The notes: generated by a model not told the origin, from the sequence alone. Counted from the first letter of the stretch, positions 45,314 to 53,762 are shown. The stretch: 64,000 nt of DNA from CAXXOZ01 sp963676435 (GCA_963676435.2 CAXXOZ010000009.1:124001-188000); one strand, 5' to 3'. Translations and numbers: made by a program.

Positions 45314-46300
45314 ATGTTAACTAAAAAACAAAATTTATTAGAAACAATAAGAGGAGGTAACCCAGATAGGTTTGTTAATCAATATGAAGCTTTTCATGTA
45401 ATGTTTATGAATCCTTATATGGCGAAAAATGGATATCCTGGACCAGGGCAACAGGTAGTTAATGGTTGGGGTGTGACGATTAAATGGCCAGAAGGAACGC
45501 CTGGTGCTTTTCCAGTACATGATGAAGAACATATTGTTTGCAAAGATATTACAAAATGGAGAGATTATGTAAAAGCTCCAAATATTGTTTTTTCTGAAGA
45601 AGAATGGGCACCTTTTATTAAAGAGGCAGAATCTATTGATAGAAATGAACAATATGTTATGCCTATGGTAGCACCAGGATTGTTTGAACAATGCCACTTT
45701 TTACTTGAAATACAAAGGGCTTTGATAGCTTTTTATGAAGAACCAGAAGCTATGCATGAGTTGATTGAGTATTTAACAGAATGGGAATTGGCATATGCAA
45801 AAGAGATATGTAAATGGCTAAAACCAGATGGACTTTTCCATCATGATGATTGGGGCAGTCAAATTTCAACGTTTATTTCACCACAAATGTTTGAAGAATT
45901 CTTTTTAGAAAGTTATAAAAAAATTTATGCTTATTATAGATCTCAGGGAGTTGAAATGATTGTTCATCACTCTGATTCCTATGCAGCAACATTAGTACCT
46001 TATATGATAGATATGGGAATAGATATCTGGCAAGGGGTTATGACCTCCAATGATATACCTACTTTGATTGAAAAATATGGTGGAAAAATTTCTTTTATGG
46101 GCGGAATAGATAGTGCGGCTGTTGATAGACCTGACTGGAACAGAGAAATGATTGCAAAAGAAGCAAAAAGAGCCTGTGAAGAATATGGTAAAATGTATTT
46201 TATACCTAATGCAACTCAGGGATTAGCAATAAGTACTTTCCCAGGAGTATATGAAACTCTATCAGAGGAAATAGATAAAGTAAGTAAAATAATGTTTTAA
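45314..46300 (+). CDS. Uroporphyrinogen decarboxylase-family protein
   Basis: The 328-residue TIM-barrel protein belongs to the URO-D/corrinoid methyltransferase superfamily (GLFEQCHFLLEIQRALIAFYEEPEAMHELIEYL, DDWGSQISTFISPQMFEEFF, GKISFMGGID). The length is near that of MtaA-type methyltransferases. Where those have an H-x-C zinc motif, this protein reads V-H-H-S-D-S-Y, so a canonical zinc site seems missing. It is unlikely to be true HemE. The start has GGAGAAGG upstream; a terminator follows. The substrate is unknown. Confidence 0.8.
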   Translation: MLTKKQNLLETIRGGNPDRFVNQYEAFHVMFMNPYMAKNGYPGPGQQVVNGWGVTIKWPEGTPGAFPVHDEEHIVCKDITKWRDYVKAPNIVFSEEEWAPFIKEAESIDRNEQYVMPMVAPGLFEQCHFLLEIQRALIAFYEEPEAMHELIEYLTEWELAYAKEICKWLKPDGLFHHDDWGSQISTFISPQMFEEFFLESYKKIYAYYRSQGVEMIVHHSDSYAATLVPYMIDMGIDIWQGVMTSNDIPTLIEKYGGKISFMGGIDSAAVDRPDWNREMIAKEAKRACEEYGKMYFIPNATQGLAISTFPGVYETLSEEIDKVSKIMF

Positions 46301-46309
46301 TAATATTTA

Positions 46310-46347
46310 AGTGATAAGCCTTAATTCCATAGCTTATCACTTTTTTT
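46310..46347 (+). terminator. Terminator after the URO-D-family gene
   Basis: A 10-bp stem (AGTGATAAGC/GCTTATCACT, 12-base loop) followed by seven T. Confidence 0.88.
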
Positions 46348-46357
46348 GTAAATAAAA

Positions 46358-46592
46358 AGTGGGTCTGTCTTAGACAGCCCACTTGGGGGGAGAGTTATGA
46401 AAAAGTTCAAAGCTATATTGAGCTTTTACAATATTGATTCTAGCAATTCTTTGTGTAGCTAATTTGTTAGAATTATGAAAAAAATGTGAAAAAACAATTT
46501 TAATCAAAAAAAATAAGAGCCTCCTTATGGTGAGACTCTTACGTTGGGGATTTATGAAAAATGTACAAAGCGCATCGCTTTCACATTTATGA
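46358..46592. repeat. Two degenerate hairpin-leader units
   Basis: Two units share the order: A-rich stretch, hairpin, TTGGGG, short gap, TTATGAAAAA, CAAAGC. Hairpin 1 is 46358-46383 (AGTGGG and CTGTC arms with one bulge); hairpin 2 is 46514-46541. Each could act as a minus-strand terminator because T runs follow on that strand, and the second lies just after the minus-strand nuclease gene. On the plus strand each unit holds a tiny ORF (46397-46462, 21 codons, with GGGGGGAG before ATG; 46554-46592, 12 codons). Function unknown. Confidence 0.5.
46514..46541 (-). terminator. Terminator of the TM2-Mrr gene
   Basis: On the minus strand a TAAGAG/CTCTTA stem with an inner GAG/CTC extension is followed by a run of T (A run at 46506-46513 on the plus strand), about 110 bases after the stop. 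Confidence 0.6.
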
Positions 46593-46648
46593 TAATAACA
46601 AGAGTTTGTGAAACAAATTTGTAAAAAGTTTGAAAAAAGTGTGAAATC

Positions 46649-47224
46649 TTAATCATCATTTAAAAGATATAAAAATTCGGAAAGGGTATCTCTGTCCCAA
46701 AGTAAAACATCAGTAACTTCAGCCAACTCTGAAGCGGGAGAAGAAAAGTAGTTATTTGTAACAGCGACTGCTACATCACACTTGTAATAAGCTTTAGCTG
46801 CGTATACCTCCTGAACCGCTGAAAGACCAACAGTATCAGAATATAGTTTGCATTGAAATGCATATTTAATTTGATCTTTATATGCAATAATATCAGCACC
46901 AAAATCTCTAGAGGGATTTGTGATTTCAATATCTTCAAAATTTATATCTTCTAACAGTCCAGCTATATATTCTTCAAAATCAATCCCTGATTCAAACTCG
47001 TCTACTTCTGAAATTTCTTTATAGCAAAAATAGTAAACGCTATTTTTTAATCTTATAAGCTTTACAAGGTTTATTATTGTATCAAAAATCCAACCGATTC
47101 CAAAAATTCCAAGGGTTATTAAATAAAAGAAGCCAAGTTCTTTTTTTCCATTTCTAAATTTATGAATACCAAATACACCAAAAAACAGGCATAAGTAAAA
47201 ATCTTTTCTAGCTTCACTTAACAT
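46649..47224 (-). CDS. TM2-domain/Mrr-type nuclease fusion
   Basis: The 191-residue protein has an N-terminal TM2-like domain (residues 7-58: two membrane segments, FGVFGIHKFRNGKKELGFF). A restriction-endonuclease Mrr-like domain follows at about 82-190. The nuclease core is visible: Glu84-85, Asp111 in RDFGADIIA and Q-C-K at 124-126, the PD-(D/E)-x-K arrangement, then AVQEVYAAKAYYKCDVAVAVTN. Mrr-type enzymes cut modified or foreign DNA. Membrane tethering is unusual for a DNase and suggests action near the membrane. It stands alone, with no methylase nearby. Confidence 0.82.
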   Translation of the reverse strand: MLSEARKDFYLCLFFGVFGIHKFRNGKKELGFFYLITLGIFGIGWIFDTIINLVKLIRLKNSVYYFCYKEISEVDEFESGIDFEEYIAGLLEDINFEDIEITNPSRDFGADIIAYKDQIKYAFQCKLYSDTVGLSAVQEVYAAKAYYKCDVAVAVTNNYFSSPASELAEVTDVLLWDRDTLSEFLYLLNDD

Positions 47225-47281
47225 AATATTATACCTCTAGATTAATTTATCATTTTTTCTATGATTATTCAAGGTTAATGA

Positions 47282-47310
47282 TTGCGAAAAAAAATCTAAA
47301 ATGCTAATAT
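47282..47310 (+). promoter_or_regulatory. Possible promoter of the patatin gene
   Basis: TTGCGA (47282-47287), 17 bases, TAATAT (47305-47310), 25 bases before the start codon. Confidence 0.45.
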
Positions 47311-47334
47311 ATTTTTATAGTACGGAGGTGTTAT

Positions 47335-48525
47335 ATGAAGAGAGCAATTGCTTTAGCTGGTGGTGGTTCTAAAGGTTCATATCAGCTAGGCGTATGGAAA
47401 GCTTTAAAAGAATTGAAAACAGATTATGATATAGTCACAGGCAATTCAATTGGAGCATTTAATGCTGCTTTGATGGTTCAAGGGGATTATGAAGCGGCAT
47501 GTGAGTTATGGAATAACATAAGTTTTGAAATGGAAATGGATAATAACTTCAAGGAGACAGAAGACTTAGAATATTATTCTGAACACAGAGATCAAATTTT
47601 ACCATTTTTAAAAAAGTATGTTACAAATAAAGGAGCAGATATTTCACCATACTTAAGCATTTTAAATAAGTATATTGATGAAGAAAAATTTTTTAAGTCG
47701 AAAATTGATTATGGCATTATGACAGTGAAATTTCCAAGTATGGTACCAAAGGAAATAACAAAATCTCAAATTAATAGAGGTTACTTGAAAAAATGGATAC
47801 AAGCATCAACGGCAGTTTTTCCAGCTCTGCCTATGTGTAAAGTGGATGATGAAAACTATATTGATGGTTTGTATTATGATAATCTTCCAATAAGTACGGC
47901 TTTTAGGCTTGGTGCAGAAGAGGTTATTGCAGTAGCGCTAAGACCAGGTATTTCAAAAAAGAAATTTGGAGGAAATCCATTAGTTAAATTTATTGAACCC
48001 TCAGAATCACTAGGACCAATGTTTGCTTTTGATAATAAAGGAATCAGAAAAAATATTACCAGAGGATATAACGATGCAATGAGAATCGTGGGTGATTTTG
48101 CAGGTATAGATTATACTTTTAAAAATGTGGACATGATTTTATGTGAAAAGATAGCTAAAAGAATGCTTTTGAAAATCATGCGACTAGAGTTACGAAACGA
48201 GATATCTAGAAATAAACTTATTAATAGAATAACACCAACACCTTTTATAGATAAAATTTTTAAACTTAATGACAAGTGTAATTATGATTTATTTAATTCA
48301 TTTTTAAATTCTATTGAAACTTATATGAGATTGGATGGATACGATTATTATAAAGTATATGACATGAAGTCTGTTCTTAAGGAAGCAAAGGGAACTTTAA
48401 ATCCAGAAATAATAAAGGTGATAAAACTATTAAAAACAGACAAATTTACTATAGAAAAACTTCAAGGATATAATAACGATGTATTAATATCGGGATTACT
48501 TGTTTTTTCATTGATTTCTAAGTAG
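47335..48525 (+). CDS. Patatin-like phospholipase
   Basis: The 396-residue protein has the oxyanion-hole motif GGGSKGSYQLG and the nucleophile elbow G-N-S-I-G with Ser38. The dyad Asp is probably in YIDGLYYDNLP. It hydrolyses acyl esters of lipids. No signal peptide or membrane segment is seen, so it is cytosolic or membrane-peripheral. The C-terminal 150 residues after the patatin domain are not recognised. ACGGAGGTG precedes the start. Confidence 0.88.
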   Translation: MKRAIALAGGGSKGSYQLGVWKALKELKTDYDIVTGNSIGAFNAALMVQGDYEAACELWNNISFEMEMDNNFKETEDLEYYSEHRDQILPFLKKYVTNKGADISPYLSILNKYIDEEKFFKSKIDYGIMTVKFPSMVPKEITKSQINRGYLKKWIQASTAVFPALPMCKVDDENYIDGLYYDNLPISTAFRLGAEEVIAVALRPGISKKKFGGNPLVKFIEPSESLGPMFAFDNKGIRKNITRGYNDAMRIVGDFAGIDYTFKNVDMILCEKIAKRMLLKIMRLELRNEISRNKLINRITPTPFIDKIFKLNDKCNYDLFNSFLNSIETYMRLDGYDYYKVYDMKSVLKEAKGTLNPEIIKVIKLLKTDKFTIEKLQGYNNDVLISGLLVFSLISK

Positions 48526-48533
48526 TATACCGA

Positions 48534-48562
48534 TTGACATTGATATTATTTGTTGCTATTAT
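48534..48562 (+). promoter_or_regulatory. Promoter of ilvN-ilvC
   Basis: Consensus TTGACA (48534-48539), 17 bases, TATTAT (48557-48562). The leader of about 30 bases is too short for a T-box or peptide attenuator. Confidence 0.75.
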
Positions 48563-48598
48563 ATAAAGAACGCATTTAAGAAGAGAGGAGTACATTTT

Positions 48599-49105
48599 AT
48601 GAAGAAAATGGTCTTATCAGTATTAGTGGACAATACAGCTGGTGTACTTTCCAGAGTGTCCGGTCTCTTCAGTAGAAGAGGTTACAACATCGATAGTCTT
48701 ACAGTTGGAGAAACGGAAAATAAAGATTTTTCCAAAATGACCATTGTCGTCATGGGTGATGATGAGATATTAGAGCAAATTGTTAAACAGGTTGCAAAAC
48801 TTGAAGATGTTATAGAAATTGTAGAATTAAAACCAGGCTTGTCAGTTTGTAGAGAACTTATATTATGCAAAGTAGAAGTTTCGTCTAAAGATAGACAGCA
48901 GGTTATGTCTGTGGTGGATATATTTAGAGCTAAGATTGTTGATATTTCAGAGGATTCACTTATGATAGAGTTGACTGGAAATCAAGAAAAGTTAGATGCT
49001 TTTATAGAATTACTTGGAGATTTCAGAATTAAAGAGATCGTTAGAACAGGTATTACAGGTCTTACAAGAGGGAAGGCTGATATGTTAGCTGGGGAATACG
49101 AATAA
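48599..49105 (+). CDS. ilvN: Acetolactate synthase small subunit
   Basis: The 168-residue protein has an ACT domain (SVLVDNTAGVLSRVSGLFSRRGYNIDSLTVG) and the C-terminal domain typical of IlvH/IlvN. It regulates the catalytic subunit and gives valine feedback control. The catalytic subunit gene ilvB is not adjacent. GAGGAG precedes the start and ilvC follows after 56 bases. Confidence 0.94.
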   Translation: MKKMVLSVLVDNTAGVLSRVSGLFSRRGYNIDSLTVGETENKDFSKMTIVVMGDDEILEQIVKQVAKLEDVIEIVELKPGLSVCRELILCKVEVSSKDRQQVMSVVDIFRAKIVDISEDSLMIELTGNQEKLDAFIELLGDFRIKEIVRTGITGLTRGKADMLAGEYE

Positions 49106-49161
49106 TTTTTAGCAAAATAATAAAAAATATTTAAATATTAATTGGAAAGAAAGGTGTAACG

Positions 49162-50172
49162 ATGGCAAAAATTTATTATCAGGAAGATTGTAATTTATCT
49201 TTATTGGAAGGCAAAACTATAGCGGTTATAGGTTATGGAAGCCAAGGTCATGCTCATGCTTTAAACGCAAAAGAATCAGGAATGAATGTAATTATTGGTT
49301 TATATGAGGGCAGCAAATCTTGGGATAGAGCGGTTAAACAGGGATTTGAAGTTTATACTGCTGCAGAAGCTGCGAAAAAAGCTGATGTAATCATGATTTT
49401 AATTAATGACGAAAAACAAGGACAGTTATACAAAGAATGTATCGAGCCAAATCTTGAAGAAGGAAACATGCTTATGTTTGCTCACGGATTTGCAATTCAT
49501 TTTGGACAGATAGTTGCTCCTAAAGGTGTTGATGTTACTATGATAGCACCAAAAGGACCTGGACATACTGTTAGGGGTCAGTACATGGAAGGAAAAGGTG
49601 TTCCTTGTCTTGTAGCGGTTCATCAGGATGAAACAGGAAAAGCTCACGAAAAAGCTTTGGCATATGCTTTAGCAATTGGAGGAGCTAGAGCAGGGGTTCT
49701 TCAGACAACATTTAGAGAAGAAACAGAAACAGACCTTTTTGGAGAGCAGGCAGTACTTTGTGGTGGTGTAACAGCTCTTATGCAGGCAGGATTCGAAACT
49801 CTAGTAGAAGCAGGATATGAGCCTGAAAGTGCATACTTTGAATGTATTCATGAAATGAAATTAATCGTAGACCTTATATTTGAAAGTGGTTTTGCTGGAA
49901 TGAGATATTCAGTATCAAATACTGCTGAATATGGTGACTATATTACAGGACCTAAAATCATAACAGAAGAATCAAAGAAAGCTATGAAACAGGTTTTAAC
50001 AGATATTCAAGATGGAACATTTGCAAAAGACTGGTTAACAGAAAATTCAGTAAATGCACCTCATTTCAAAGCTATGAGAAGACGTTGTGCAGAACATGAA
50101 CTTGAAAAAGTTGGTTCAGAACTTCGTAAATTATATAGCTGGAACGATAAAGAAAAATTAATTGATAACTAA
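49162..50172 (+). CDS. ilvC: Ketol-acid reductoisomerase
   Basis: The 336-residue class I enzyme has the NADPH motif GYGSQGHAHALN, the metal/active-site segments (DLFGEQAVLCGG, ESAYFECIHEMKLI) and a C-terminal knotted domain. It converts acetolactate to dihydroxyisovalerate in branched-chain amino acid synthesis. AAGAAAGGTG precedes the start; a strong terminator follows. Confidence 0.96.
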   Translation: MAKIYYQEDCNLSLLEGKTIAVIGYGSQGHAHALNAKESGMNVIIGLYEGSKSWDRAVKQGFEVYTAAEAAKKADVIMILINDEKQGQLYKECIEPNLEEGNMLMFAHGFAIHFGQIVAPKGVDVTMIAPKGPGHTVRGQYMEGKGVPCLVAVHQDETGKAHEKALAYALAIGGARAGVLQTTFREETETDLFGEQAVLCGGVTALMQAGFETLVEAGYEPESAYFECIHEMKLIVDLIFESGFAGMRYSVSNTAEYGDYITGPKIITEESKKAMKQVLTDIQDGTFAKDWLTENSVNAPHFKAMRRRCAEHELEKVGSELRKLYSWNDKEKLIDN

Positions 50173-50186
50173 AATATACATATTAA

Positions 50187-50216
50187 AAGTGCTTGTAATA
50201 ACAAGCACTTTTTTTT
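50187..50216 (+). terminator. ilvC terminator
   Basis: A 10-bp stem (AAGTGCTTGT/ACAAGCACTT, 4-base loop) runs into eight T. Confidence 0.92.
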
Positions 50217-50280
50217 ATTATAGAACTATGCAACAAAACTTTCGATTTTTGACACTGTATATATAGGAGGTGAAAATTTA

Positions 50281-50760
50281 ATGGAATATTCCGGTAATAT
50301 TAATGACTTTGCAAAGTTATACCAAGAAATATATAAAGACTTATATAGAACAGCATATTATATGCTGGGAAATAAACAGGATGCAGAAGATGCGGTAAGT
50401 GATACAGTACTGGCAGCTTATAAGGGGATTGGCAAATTAAGAGACAATTCATTGTTTAGAAACTGGATTTTTAAGATATTATGTAACACTTGTAAAAGAA
50501 AAATGAGAGAATATGTAAGAAAGACAGTGCCTCTTGAAGAAAATTCAAAAGTTGTTTATACACAGGATGATGAACTTGAGGATGTAAGGAGAGCTTTTAT
50601 GAGCTTGGAAAAAGAGGAAAGGATGATTGTTTCCTTGAAAATTTTTGGGGGTTACAAAAGCCATGAAACCGGTAAGCTATTAAAGATAAAACCTAATACA
50701 GTGAGATCTAAATATAGCAGAGCTATAGAAAAGATGAGAAATAAATTGGAGGTATGGTGA
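50281..50760 (+). CDS. ECF-type RNA polymerase sigma factor
   Basis: The 159-residue protein has sigma region 2 (YRTAYYMLGNKQDAEDAVSDTVLAAYKGIGKLR..SLFRNWIFKIL) and region 4 (SLEKEERMIVSLKIFGGYKSHETGKLLKIKPNTVRSKYSRAIEKMR), with no region 3. The start follows TAGGAGGTG. It is coupled to the next gene by a TGATG overlap, which suggests that gene encodes its regulator. Confidence 0.9.
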   Translation: MEYSGNINDFAKLYQEIYKDLYRTAYYMLGNKQDAEDAVSDTVLAAYKGIGKLRDNSLFRNWIFKILCNTCKRKMREYVRKTVPLEENSKVVYTQDDELEDVRRAFMSLEKEERMIVSLKIFGGYKSHETGKLLKIKPNTVRSKYSRAIEKMRNKLEVW

Positions 50761-52640
50761 TGAATGAAGAATTTGAAAAAGAAATAAGAAAAAGAACCGA
50801 AAAATTAAAAATACCTGAATCTCTAAATGAAGAAAATATAATTAATAAGATTGTAGATGATAAAGGAAGGAGAAAACCTCAAATGAAAAAAGTTGTGAAA
50901 ATTGCTTCGACAATTGCAGCAGGAATTGTATTAATGGTAGGTTTGAGTATAGCTTCAAATATTGAAAAGTTCCATACAGTAAAAAGTGTTTTGGAAAATG
51001 TTCAAACAGCTTCTAGCTATGAAGAAATATATTCTTATTTTGATAGAAGCATATTTGAAGACTTTTTCACCACAAAGGATGGAACGGATAATTCGATTTA
51101 TGAAATAGCCGAAGATGAATCTACATATGATTTGGCAGGATATGATTATTCTGATACCAATATTCAGGTAGAGGGAGTCGACGAAGGTGATATCGTTAAA
51201 ACAAATGGTAGATATATATTTATTGCAGATAATAATATTAATTCGGTTAGAATCTTTGATACCGAAAAAGAAGAAGTTGTTACAAGTGTATCGACATTAC
51301 AGGATAATATATATGAAATGTATTTACTTGAAGATAAATTAGTCATAATAAGTGGAAACTATATGTATGCTGATAATGCAGAAACTTTTATTTATACTTA
51401 TGATATATCAGATATAGATGATATTACCAGTGAAGGCACTGTAAAACAAGATGGATACTACACTAGCTCAAGGATGAAAGATGATTATCTTTATCTATTT
51501 ACAGATTATTATATGTATCAAGTTTATAAAGATGAATGTGTTCCGACGGTTAATGAGGAGCAAATGGAAGCAACTGATGTATACCTTACATGCGATATAG
51601 CAAGTCCGAACTTTCAGGTAATTACTTCATTAGATGTAAACAATCCAGAAGAATTCATAAATACAAAAAGCATACTAGGATACTACTCGCAATTTTATGT
51701 AAGTAGGAACAATATTTATGTAGCGACAGGAAATGGTACAGAAACTCAAATAATCAAGCTTTCATATAAAGATGGAATAATAAAAGGAGAAGCAACAGGT
51801 TCAGTGGATGGGTATTTAAACAATTCATTTTCACTTGATGAATATGAAGGCAATCTTAGAGTGGTATCAACATTAAATGATGGAACATTTTGGATTGAGG
51901 ATGATGTTGTTTTTGATGGTATTCCTGAAACGGTAAATCAGATAGAAGAAGGTAATTCATTGTATGTGTTGAATCAAGACTTGGAATTGATAGGAAGTGT
52001 TGAAAATCTTGCTCCTGGTGAAGTTATTTATTCAGCAAGATTTATAGAAGATATTGCATATTTTGTCACATATGAAAGAATGGATCCATTATTTGCGGTT
52101 GATCTTTCTGATCCAGAAAATCCAGAGGTTTTAAGTGAATTAAAAATAACTGGTTTTTCTGATTATCTTCATCCGTGGTCAGAAGATATATTGCTTGGTA
52201 TTGGTCAGGAAACGGATCCAGACACAGGGGAAAATAAAGGTATAAAAATCTCAATGTTTGATATTAGTAATCCTGAAAATGTTTTTGAAAAAGATAAAGT
52301 TGTTAATGTGGATTACGGATATACAAATATAGGTTATAATCATAAAGCAATCTTAGTTAATGCTCAGAATAATATTATAGGTTTTTATGGTGAAGGAACT
52401 AATGAATATTACAATCCAGTTGCATCTTACCTTGTATATACATATAGTGAGGAAGAGGGGTACGAACTTGTAATAGAGCATAAGTATGCAGATGAAGATA
52501 ATTTATATGATTATTACTTTGACTACGATATAAGAGGTATATATATAGATGATAAAATATATATAGTAAGCCCACTAGAAGGTATTGTGATTTATAGCCT
52601 TGAAGACTATTCACAATTAAAACAAATTGATTGGGAGTAA
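50760..52640 (+). CDS. Membrane-anchored beta-propeller protein, probable sigma-factor partner
   Basis: The 626-residue protein has a short charged cytoplasmic N terminus (1-42), one membrane helix (about 44-66) and a large secreted domain. That domain matches the bacterial beta-propeller family (NIQVEGVDEGDIVKTNGRYIFIADNN, DLSDPENPEVLSELKITGFSDYLHPW). ATG 50760 is 6 bases after GGAGGT and overlaps the sigma-factor stop; ATG 50754 abuts the ribosome site. An anti-sigma or sensor role is inferred from coupling and topology; no zinc anti-sigma motif is seen. Confidence 0.8.
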   Translation: MNEEFEKEIRKRTEKLKIPESLNEENIINKIVDDKGRRKPQMKKVVKIASTIAAGIVLMVGLSIASNIEKFHTVKSVLENVQTASSYEEIYSYFDRSIFEDFFTTKDGTDNSIYEIAEDESTYDLAGYDYSDTNIQVEGVDEGDIVKTNGRYIFIADNNINSVRIFDTEKEEVVTSVSTLQDNIYEMYLLEDKLVIISGNYMYADNAETFIYTYDISDIDDITSEGTVKQDGYYTSSRMKDDYLYLFTDYYMYQVYKDECVPTVNEEQMEATDVYLTCDIASPNFQVITSLDVNNPEEFINTKSILGYYSQFYVSRNNIYVATGNGTETQIIKLSYKDGIIKGEATGSVDGYLNNSFSLDEYEGNLRVVSTLNDGTFWIEDDVVFDGIPETVNQIEEGNSLYVLNQDLELIGSVENLAPGEVIYSARFIEDIAYFVTYERMDPLFAVDLSDPENPEVLSELKITGFSDYLHPWSEDILLGIGQETDPDTGENKGIKISMFDISNPENVFEKDKVVNVDYGYTNIGYNHKAILVNAQNNIIGFYGEGTNEYYNPVASYLVYTYSEEEGYELVIEHKYADEDNLYDYYFDYDIRGIYIDDKIYIVSPLEGIVIYSLEDYSQLKQIDWE

Positions 52641-52642
52641 AT

Positions 52643-52683
52643 AAAATAAGAAGTCTGGATTAAAAATTCAGGCTTCTTATTTT
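52643..52683. terminator. Two-way terminator between convergent genes
   Basis: A 13-position stem (AATAAGAAGTCTG with CAGGCTTCTTATT, one G-T pair) with A-rich left and T-rich right flanks. It overlaps the last codons of the minus-strand AP2 gene. Confidence 0.8.
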
Positions 52684-53454
52684 ATTAGAAACTTTCACTT
52701 TATTATACCTTGAAGCGTATTCTATAGGAGCTATTTCTTCTATATAATTGTGGTTAAAATTTTTTGTGAAACCTTTATCTTTTAAAATGTTTATTGTTTT
52801 ATTATAAGCTATAGCAGCATCAAATTCATTGTAGTATCTTCCTATTATATAGTCACCGTTAATATGTATTTTTGAAGTATAGACATACCGTCCATTTTTT
52901 AATTCTCTTGAAACGCCATTAAATCTATTAATTACCTGTATATTCTTATATCTAAAATCCAAAAAATCTCCATTTACAAAAATATAGTCTCTTCCTGGAA
53001 CGCTATAAGGCTTTAATCCGTATCTATCTAGAATGTTAACTTGCATTCCATAATCAGAAACGAATAAATGTCCATTTCTTTTCATTATTTTATGATTTGA
53101 ATAATAGAATAAATCATCTACATCAAATTTTAATATTGTTTTTCGATCGTAATAGTATTCAAAAAATGAGGGTCTTATATATATTGGGTTGCTTATATAA
53201 AAATTGTTATCCCTAAAATTCAAAATAGAAATAATTTTATCAAAATGTAGTGAATAATTTTCAGTTTTATTTAGTGTTTCTTCTATATTGATATTAATAT
53301 CTGTTGAAAACAATAAAGCATCTAAGTAGGCTTGGTGTGCTGTTGCTTCATCTGAGTAACTGCCTAGGCTTATATGTTTATTTTTATAAGTGAAAGAAGC
53401 CCTGTAATACAAGGTATTATCCTTTTTTTTAGCTAAAAAAACTCCTTTTTTCAT
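52660..53454 (-). CDS. AP2-domain protein with HNH-like remnant
   Basis: The 264-residue protein has two AP2/ERF-type DNA-binding segments. The first is at about 3-48 (GVFLAKKKDNTLYYRASF...LGSYSDEATAHQAY), the second at about 178-228 (FNGVSRELKNGRYVYTSKI, IGRYYNEFDAAIAYN). Residues 154-178 (GRDYIFVNGDFLDFRYKNIQVI) resemble the end of an HNH homing endonuclease, but its catalytic His is not seen. It may be a domesticated homing-endonuclease relative acting as a DNA-binding regulator. AAAGGAGA precedes the start. Confidence 0.7.
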   Translation of the reverse strand: MKKGVFLAKKKDNTLYYRASFTYKNKHISLGSYSDEATAHQAYLDALLFSTDININIEETLNKTENYSLHFDKIISILNFRDNNFYISNPIYIRPSFFEYYYDRKTILKFDVDDLFYYSNHKIMKRNGHLFVSDYGMQVNILDRYGLKPYSVPGRDYIFVNGDFLDFRYKNIQVINRFNGVSRELKNGRYVYTSKIHINGDYIIGRYYNEFDAAIAYNKTINILKDKGFTKNFNHNYIEEIAPIEYASRYNKVKVSNKIRSLNF

Positions 53455-53501
53455 AAAAAATCTCCTTTAAAAAATAGTATAACATAAATAAATAAAAGCT
53501 A

Positions 53502-53640
53502 AAAGTATGTAAAAAAAGTGAAAATAGTTTACATAAGTGCACAAATTAATAAATTGTACTAATATAGAAACAAAAAACTTAATAGTCACATAAAGTATGT
53601 GAAAAAACACTAGAAGTAAAAGTGCACAATAAATAAATAC
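53502..53640. repeat. Degenerate direct repeats upstream of the AP2 gene
   Basis: AAAGTATGT occurs at 53502 and 53592, and AAGTGCACAA at 53536-53545 and 53620-53629, each followed by similar A/T-rich sequence. The pairs are in the same order with periods of 90 and 84 bases, so this is a diverged tandem duplication or a pair of protein sites. The remaining gap to the next gene holds only the SleB promoter and leader. Confidence 0.5.
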
Positions 53641-53731
53641 GCTAAGCTCATTCTTTTGTAATATATTACAGTTGAAAAAAATCATCCATCATTAGGAGCT
53701 AACTAATGCAAACAAATTTTTTCTAACCTGG

Positions 53732-53760
53732 TTGACACCTTTATTCAGGCTAAATATAAT
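53732..53760 (+). promoter_or_regulatory. Consensus promoter of the SleB-like gene
   Basis: TTGACA (53732-53737), 17 bases, TATAAT (53755-53760): a perfect sigma-A promoter 73 bases before the start codon. Confidence 0.82.
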
Positions 53761-53762
53761 GT

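Noticed and set aside
48526..48598. T-box or leader-peptide control of ilvN-ilvC
   Set aside because: Only about 30 bases lie between the predicted transcription start and the gene, with no terminator-antiterminator structure.
53502..53640. CRISPR array
   Set aside because: Only two diverged units; repeats are not identical and no cas genes are present.
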